Assembly: GCA_934229335.1 (NCBI GenBank)
Contig: CAKQDQ010000072.1
Span: forward strand, 1-12,359
Source of the DNA: an uncultured Prevotella sp.
Lineage (GTDB): Bacteria; Bacteroidota; Bacteroidia; Bacteroidales; Bacteroidaceae
Direction: 5' to 3'
DNA length: 12,359 nucleotides
Position numbers and translations under genes: made by a program. This document shows, in pieces, positions 8,775 to 12,359 of the stretch (position 1 is the stretch's first letter; the number at the start of each line of letters is the position of its first letter). Under the pieces are notes generated by a model. That model saw only the letters and a program-made list of their open reading frames with translations. It was not told where the DNA came from and did not search any database.

Positions 8775-10661
8775 ATGATAGTTTGTATAGCAGAGAAACC
8801 GAGTGTGGCGCGCGACATTGCCCATGTCATAGGAGCCACATCGGCAAAGCAAGGCTACATAGAAGGAAACGGGTATCAGGTGACGTGGACTTTCGGACAC
8901 CTGTGTACCCTAAAGGAACCCAACGATTACACGGAGATGTGGAAACGCTGGGGCTTAGGGGCTTTACCCATGATACCACAACGCTTCGGTATAAAGCTCA
9001 TCGACCAAGACAGCGTGAAGAAACAGTTTGCCGTCATAGAGAAACTGATGCAGAATGCCGACGAGATAATAAACTGCGGTGATGCTGGTCAGGAAGGAGA
9101 ACTGATACAACGCTGGGTGATGCAGAAGGCGAAAGCAACGTGTCCAGTCAAGCGTCTGTGGATTTCCTCATTGACAGAAGAGTCTATTCGTGAAGGATTC
9201 CAGAACCTTAAAGATCAGAAAGAGTATGAACCGCTGTATATGGCAGGCCTCTCTCGTGCCATCGGTGATTGGCTTCTCGGCATGAATGCCACCCGTCTCT
9301 ACACGCTGAAGTATCGCAATCAGAACAACAGACAGGTGGGGGCAGGCTCCGTTCTCTCCATAGGCAGAGTGCAAACGCCTACACTCGCCATGATAGTAAA
9401 CCGTCAGAACGAGATAGACAACTTCAAGCCAGAGCCATATTGGGTATTGTCTACCATCTATCGCGATACACTCTTCACCGCCACTAAGGGCAAATTCATG
9501 AAGAAGGAAGAAGGAGAGGCAGCCTTCGCAGAGATACAAGACAAGCCATTTGAGATTACATCAGTAAGCAAAAAGAACGGTACGGAGAAACCACCGCAGC
9601 TCTTTGACCTTACAACACTACAGGTAGAGTGCAACAAAAAGTTCAGTTACAGTGCCGAGACAACCCTCTCGCTGATACAATCGCTGTACGAGAAGAAGGT
9701 AACCACGTATCCACGTGTGGACACGCAGTACCTTACCGATGACATATACCCTAAATGTCCAGGCATACTCAACAGCGTCTTTCAGGTGAAAGTGGCAGGA
9801 GCGTCACCATACGCAGACCTCGTTCGTCCGCTTGGAGGCAAGGCATTGCTAAAAAGCAAGAAAGTATTTGATAACTCAAAGGTAACAGATCACCACGCAA
9901 TAATACCCACCAACGTCACTCCCGTAGGATTAACAGACATGGAACGCAACGTGTACGACCTCGTAGCGCGTCGCTTTATCGCCGTGTTCTATCCCGACTG
10001 TAAGTTCTCCACCACAACAGTTGAAGGCAAGGCAGGCGACGTTAAGTTTAAGGTAACGGGCAAAGAAATACTCGAACCAGGCTACCGTGTGGTGTTTGAG
10101 AAACAAAAACGTGATGAACCAGACGAACAATCAGTCGCCAATGACGGCACGAAAACAACACCAGATAATGCAGATGCCACAGAAGGCTTGTTGCCAACGT
10201 TCGTAAAAGGCGAGTCAGGTCCGCACAAACCAACGCTGACCGAGAAGCACACCACACCGCCACCGTATTATACAGAAGCAACACTTCTGCGAGCAATGGA
10301 GACCGCAGGTAAGTTCGTAGACAACGATGAATTGCGTGCTGCCATGAAAGAGAACGGCATAGGACGCCCTTCAAGTCGTGCAGCAATCATCGAAACACTC
10401 TTCAAACGCCATTATATCCGCCGTGAACGCAAGCGTATCGTAGCCACCACCACAGGCAAAGAGCTGATAGGTCTGATAAGAGAAGACCTGCTGAAGAGCC
10501 CAGAACTTACAGGAATATGGGAGAAAAAACTGCGCGACATAGAGCATAAGAAGTATGATGCAGGACAGTTTATCAACGAGCTGAAGGCACAGATAACCTC
10601 AATAGTCAACCAAGTGCTTGCCGATAACAGCAACCGCAAGTTAGAATTGACAGAAGAGTAA
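8775..10661 (+). CDS. topB: DNA topoisomerase III (type IA)
   Basis: TopB relaxes and decatenates DNA by passing single strands through a transient break, acting in replication and recombination. The 628-residue protein opens with the Toprim motif IAEKPSVA (catalytic Glu7). The second Toprim motif is DAGQEGE at 103-109, where most type IA enzymes have DADREGE: the second Asp of DxD is Gly105. The active-site Tyr is Tyr312 in TTYPRVDT (9702-9725). DHHAIIPT follows at about 374-381, and ENGIGRPSSRAAIIETL, close to residue 530, is the conserved C-terminal DNA-binding signature. An acidic, low-complexity linker (about 445-475) precedes the last part. No C-terminal zinc-finger cysteines are seen, and the length is close to E. 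coli TopB (653). It is the last gene before a strong terminator. In this phylum TopB is often carried on conjugative elements, but nothing mobile is seen here, so a chromosomal housekeeping copy is more likely. Confidence 0.95.
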   Translation: MIVCIAEKPSVARDIAHVIGATSAKQGYIEGNGYQVTWTFGHLCTLKEPNDYTEMWKRWGLGALPMIPQRFGIKLIDQDSVKKQFAVIEKLMQNADEIINCGDAGQEGELIQRWVMQKAKATCPVKRLWISSLTEESIREGFQNLKDQKEYEPLYMAGLSRAIGDWLLGMNATRLYTLKYRNQNNRQVGAGSVLSIGRVQTPTLAMIVNRQNEIDNFKPEPYWVLSTIYRDTLFTATKGKFMKKEEGEAAFAEIQDKPFEITSVSKKNGTEKPPQLFDLTTLQVECNKKFSYSAETTLSLIQSLYEKKVTTYPRVDTQYLTDDIYPKCPGILNSVFQVKVAGASPYADLVRPLGGKALLKSKKVFDNSKVTDHHAIIPTNVTPVGLTDMERNVYDLVARRFIAVFYPDCKFSTTTVEGKAGDVKFKVTGKEILEPGYRVVFEKQKRDEPDEQSVANDGTKTTPDNADATEGLLPTFVKGESGPHKPTLTEKHTTPPPYYTEATLLRAMETAGKFVDNDELRAAMKENGIGRPSSRAAIIETLFKRHYIRRERKRIVATTTGKELIGLIREDLLKSPELTGIWEKKLRDIEHKKYDAGQFINELKAQITSIVNQVLADNSNRKLELTEE

Positions 10662-10683
10662 GGCACATATTGAAACATAAAGT

Positions 10684-10728
10684 AAACGGTATACAAGCGA
10701 AAGAAACGTCGTTTGTGTACCGTTTTTT
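10684..10728 (+). terminator. Rho-independent terminator after topB
   Basis: An inverted repeat with 17-base arms (10684-10700 and 10709-10725, two G-U pairs, no mismatches) encloses an 8-base loop and runs into six T residues (10723-10728). It starts 22 bases after the topB stop, so it should end the transcript of the six-gene run and insulate the outer-membrane genes downstream. Confidence 0.9.
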
Positions 10729-10780
10729 ATGTGACTGAAACGTAAATATATACCAAAAACACATTTTTCTCTTCCAAAAA

Positions 10781-10812
10781 TTTGGTAGTTATAAAATAAA
10801 TACATACATTTG
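10781..10812 (+). promoter_or_regulatory. Bacteroidota-type promoter for the outer-membrane protein pair
   Basis: TTTG at 10781-10784 and TACATTTG (TAnnTTTG) at 10805-10812 are 20 bases apart, matching the known Bacteroides -33/-7 consensus. Transcription would start near 10818-10820, giving a leader of about 73 bases before the start codon at 10892. The DNA upstream is strongly AT-rich, and a short inverted repeat, CCAAA-AA-TTTGG (10774-10785), overlaps the -33 box. The leader holds only a weak potential stem (10832-10836 with 10849-10853). Together with the terminator at 10684-10728 this accounts for the 230-base gap between topB and the next gene. Confidence 0.8.
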
Positions 10813-10874
10813 CAGCAGAAAGTTAAAATAAAAAGGGTATCCCGAAAACCTTTAATAGAGTAGGGGAGAATAAT

Positions 10875-10899
10875 TGTAAAGATATAAGATTATGAAGAA
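10875..10899 (+). repeat. Start-site leader repeat, copy 1
   Basis: A 25-base stretch covering 17 bases before the ATG and the first 8 coding bases is identical to the stretch at 11527-11551 in front of the second outer-membrane gene. It contains TAAAGATATAAGATT directly before the ATG and no Shine-Dalgarno sequence. It is probably a translation-initiation leader kept by duplication or recombination. Confidence 0.8.
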
Positions 10900-11449
10900 A
10901 TTATTATCAATGGCAGTAGCTCTTTTTGCAGCAACGACCATGTTCGCTCAGACCGAAGACGGAACATTTACATTACAGCCCAAAGTTGGTATGACAATAG
11001 CAAACTCAACAAACGACAATACTTCTGCAAAGGTAGGATTTATTGGTGGTGTAGAGGCTGGCTATCAGTTTGACAAGCACTTTGCTTTCACCATGGGCGT
11101 AAACTATGCACAGTATGGTTGTAAGATAGAAAATACTGATCTCAAGATGAATATGGATTATATTACAGTGCCTATCCTTGCAAACTACTACGTATGTGAA
11201 GGACTTGCTATAAAGGCTGGACTTGAGCCTGCCTTCAACGTTAGTTCTGAGATGAAATATAACGATAAAACAGCAGACATAAGTGCGTCAAAGGATGTTA
11301 TCCTTTCTATTCCTGTAGGTGCTTCATACGAGTATAAGAATGTAATACTTGATGCACGTTATAACATTGGTATTACGGATGCGATTGACAATCTGTCTTC
11401 TAAGAACAGTGCATTTGTGCTGACTCTCGGTTATAAATTTGCCCTTTAA
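10892..11449 (+). CDS. Small outer-membrane beta-barrel protein (porin-like)
   Basis: The 185-residue product starts with a signal peptide (MKKLLSMAVALFAATTMFA, cleavage before Gln20 likely). The mature part of about 166 residues is built of alternating hydrophobic and polar strands separated by short turns and loops, for example VGFIGGVEAGYQF, FAFTMGVNYAQYG, YITVPILANYYV, LAIKAGLEPAFNV, VILSIPVGASYEY, VILDARYNIGITD and AFVLTLGYKFAL. This fits a predicted eight-stranded barrel of the outer membrane beta-barrel domain families common in Bacteroidota. The last residues are KFAL: an aromatic residue is near the end but not terminal, unlike the usual C-terminal Phe of barrel proteins. No substrate or partner can be assigned. 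It is the first gene of the pair under the promoter at 10781-10812 and is more AT-rich than the run upstream. Confidence 0.82.
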   Translation: MKKLLSMAVALFAATTMFAQTEDGTFTLQPKVGMTIANSTNDNTSAKVGFIGGVEAGYQFDKHFAFTMGVNYAQYGCKIENTDLKMNMDYITVPILANYYVCEGLAIKAGLEPAFNVSSEMKYNDKTADISASKDVILSIPVGASYEYKNVILDARYNIGITDAIDNLSSKNSAFVLTLGYKFAL

Positions 11450-11472
11450 TGTTTAGATTATAAAGACAATGC

Positions 11473-11513
11473 AGGAGGATGTATCAGCGATGATAGGCGT
11501 GATACATCTTCCT
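11473..11513 (+). other. Intergenic hairpin between the two outer-membrane genes
   Basis: Arms of 14 bases (11473-11486 and 11500-11513, one G-U pair, no mismatches) enclose a 13-base loop. An alternative smaller hairpin with a GCGA tetraloop (TATCA/TGATA, 11482-11495) uses part of the left arm and the loop. The DNA after it is T-rich but has no uninterrupted T run, so it is not a canonical terminator. It may be an mRNA processing or stability element setting different levels for the two genes. No promoter consensus is seen in the 94-base gap, so the second gene probably depends on the upstream promoter. Confidence 0.65.
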
Positions 11514-11526
11514 TGTTGGTATGTAA

Positions 11527-11551
11527 TGTAAAGATATAAGATTATGAAGAA
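11527..11551 (+). repeat. Start-site leader repeat, copy 2
   Basis: Identical over 25 bases to 10875-10899 and placed identically relative to the ATG (17 bases before it, 8 coding bases after its first base). The sequence further upstream shows no similarity, so the shared block is confined to the initiation region. Similarity continues weakly into the signal-peptide codons. Confidence 0.8.
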
Positions 11552-12071
11552 GTTATTTATGGTAGCAGCAATGGCTGTAGCAGCCCTCACTGCAAACGCA
11601 CAGGTATGGATTGGCGGTAATCTCGGCGTCAGCACTACAAGTATAGAAGATACAGATAAGTCAGTAACAAAGTTCTCAGTGCAGCCAGAGGTAGGTTATT
11701 CTCTGTCAGACAAATGGGACGTAGCGTTAGCTTTAGGTTACAAGTACTCTAATGAGGATGTAAAAACAAATACATTCTATATCCAGCCTTACGCTCGTTA
11801 CACATTCTATAGAAAAGGACAGTTCTATGCTTTCTGTGATGGTTATCTACAATATTCTACTACAGACAAGTCAGGTAGCAGGGATAACCTCAACACATTC
11901 GGTGTAGGTCTTACCCCAGGTTTAGGTTATGACCTGACAAAGCACGTAACACTCGTAGCACATGTAGGCGATTTGTCATACGCACATGCATGGCAGGGAG
12001 ACATTAATGCAAACAGCTTCAATTTCGGTGTGACTAACAATATCAGCTTCGGAGCATACGTTAAGTTCTAA
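11544..12071 (+). CDS. Small outer-membrane beta-barrel protein (OmpX-like size)
   Basis: The 175-residue product has a signal peptide (MKKLFMVAAMAVAALTANA, with an ANA|Q cleavage site at 19/20), the same length as its neighbour's. The mature protein of about 156 residues alternates in the barrel pattern: VWIGGNLGVSTT, KFSVQPEVGYSL, WDVALALGYKYS, TFYIQPYARYTFY, FYAFCDGYLQYS, TFGVGLTPGLGYDL, VTLVAHVGDLSYAH, FNFGVTNNISFGAYVKF. It ends with the Phe expected of a C-terminal barrel-assembly signal. This fits an eight-stranded porin-family barrel (the OMP_b-brl type of domain). Apart from the leader and signal peptide it is not obviously close to the upstream barrel, so the two may be diverged paralogues or unrelated members of the fold. 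Function and ligand are unknown. A strong terminator follows. Confidence 0.84.
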   Translation: MKKLFMVAAMAVAALTANAQVWIGGNLGVSTTSIEDTDKSVTKFSVQPEVGYSLSDKWDVALALGYKYSNEDVKTNTFYIQPYARYTFYRKGQFYAFCDGYLQYSTTDKSGSRDNLNTFGVGLTPGLGYDLTKHVTLVAHVGDLSYAHAWQGDINANSFNFGVTNNISFGAYVKF

Positions 12072-12116
12072 ACGTTAAGTGCCCAAGTAGTATAGGGATA
12101 TAAATTTCGTATATCA

Positions 12117-12150
12117 GCCCGCAAGCAATCACGCTTGTGGGCTTTTTCTT
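12117..12150 (+). terminator. Rho-independent terminator after the outer-membrane pair
   Basis: A GC-rich stem, GCCCGCAAGC (12117-12126) with GCTTGTGGGC (12133-12142), one G-U pair, closes a 6-base loop and is followed by TTTTTCTTTT. One more A-T pair (12116/12143) can be added. A small AT stem just before it (12097-12102 with 12110-12115, loop of 7) could stack on it. Confidence 0.9.
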
Positions 12151-12177
12151 TTACATTGTAATCTTTTATGCTTTTTT

Positions 12178-12209
12178 CTTGCACAAGTGCAATATTATTG
12201 CTAATTTTG
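12178..12209 (+). promoter_or_regulatory. Bacteroidota-type promoter for ilvE with overlapping inverted repeat
   Basis: TAATTTTG (TAnnTTTG) at 12202-12209 is a full -7 match. CTTG at 12178-12181 matches three of four bases of the -33 TTTG at the preferred 20-base spacing. An inverted repeat TTGCAC-AA-GTGCAA (12179-12192) overlaps the -33 box and could be an operator, although no regulator is encoded nearby. Transcription would start near 12215, giving a leader of about 60 bases. A potential GATTAG/CTAATC stem (12215-12220 with 12233-12238) would lie at the very 5' end of that RNA. With the terminator at 12117-12150, this explains the 203-base gap before ilvE. Confidence 0.72.
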
Positions 12210-12274
12210 CATAAGATTAGTAAGGAAGAAAGCTAATCCGCAAACTTGACTAACAATTAAAAATACATAAAGAT

Positions 12275-12359
12275 ATGGAAAACTTAGATTGGGATAACTT
12301 AGGATTCGGTTATCGTAAGACTAATTACAATGTACGTTGTTATTACCGTAACGGAAAAT
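12275..12359 (+). CDS. ilvE: Branched-chain amino acid aminotransferase, N-terminal fragment cut by window end
   Basis: Only 28 complete codons are present before the window ends. The peptide MENLDWDNLGFGYRKTNYNV followed by RCYYRNGK closely resembles the N-terminus of Bacteroidota branched-chain aminotransferases as I recall them (LDWxNLxFGYxKTDYNVRCYYRxGKW). These PLP enzymes transfer the amino group between leucine, isoleucine or valine and 2-oxoglutarate. The PLP lysine and all catalytic residues lie beyond the window, so the call rests on this short stretch alone. The ATG is preceded by TAAAGAT, a motif also found before the two upstream outer-membrane genes, and by a recognisable promoter about 65 bases upstream. 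Confidence 0.82.
   Translation, partial: MENLDWDNLGFGYRKTNYNVRCYYRNGK

Noticed and set aside
8783..9082. Plus-strand open frame of 99 codons in another frame at the start of topB
   Set aside because: It overlaps the conserved Toprim domain of TopB; the translation is Arg/His-rich and without known motifs.
8775..10661. topB as a sign of an integrative conjugative element
   Set aside because: No relaxase, integrase, tra gene or attachment repeat is in the window, and the neighbours are core genes.
10662..10891. Small RNA or riboswitch between topB and the barrel pair
   Set aside because: The gap is accounted for by a terminator, a promoter and a short leader with only weak stems; no known riboswitch core is recognisable.
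11473..11513. Rho-independent terminator after the first barrel gene
   Set aside because: The stem is good but it is not followed by a run of T residues, so it is listed as a hairpin of unknown role.
11450..11543. A separate promoter for the second barrel gene
   Set aside because: No TAnnTTTG with a correctly spaced TTTG is present in the gap; readthrough from the upstream promoter is more likely.

Overview
The window reads as a piece of a Bacteroidota chromosome, most likely Prevotella or a close relative. Three things point there. The two promoters I can find fit the Bacteroidota pattern (TTTG near -33, TAnnTTTG near -7) rather than a sigma-70 pattern. Starts lack Shine-Dalgarno sequences and sit behind A-rich leaders. 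The protein variants ([10 protein letters not shown]-loop in Cmk, DAGQEGE Toprim motif in TopB, and the N-terminus of IlvE) look like Bacteroidota versions. The genus is an inference.

All genes are on the + strand. Region 1 (2-10661) is a tightly packed run of six genes with gaps of 4 to 33 bases and no recognisable internal promoter or terminator: a large alpha-2-macroglobulin family protein whose 5' end lies outside the window, an exported DUF1573 protein, the GTPase MeaB, the isoprenoid enzyme IspH, cytidylate kinase Cmk and DNA topoisomerase III TopB. A strong rho-independent terminator follows topB (10684-10728). The run starts with two envelope proteins and continues with housekeeping genes of different pathways, so it looks like a shared transcript rather than one pathway.

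Region 2 (10781-12150) is a separate, more AT-rich unit: a Bacteroidota promoter, two small outer-membrane beta-barrel proteins with matching start-site leaders and 19-residue signal peptides, an intergenic hairpin, and a terminator.

Region 3 (12178-12359) starts the next unit: a promoter with an overlapping inverted repeat, a short leader, and the first 28 codons of the branched-chain aminotransferase gene ilvE, cut by the window end.

No mobile element, CRISPR array, tRNA, rRNA or phage gene is seen, and I did not find a clearly new biological system. The points most worth checking are the degenerate thioester site of the macroglobulin (GCSKN where active members have CxEQ), the altered Toprim motif of TopB, the plug-like motif inside the macroglobulin, and the matched leaders plus competing hairpins of the outer-membrane pair.
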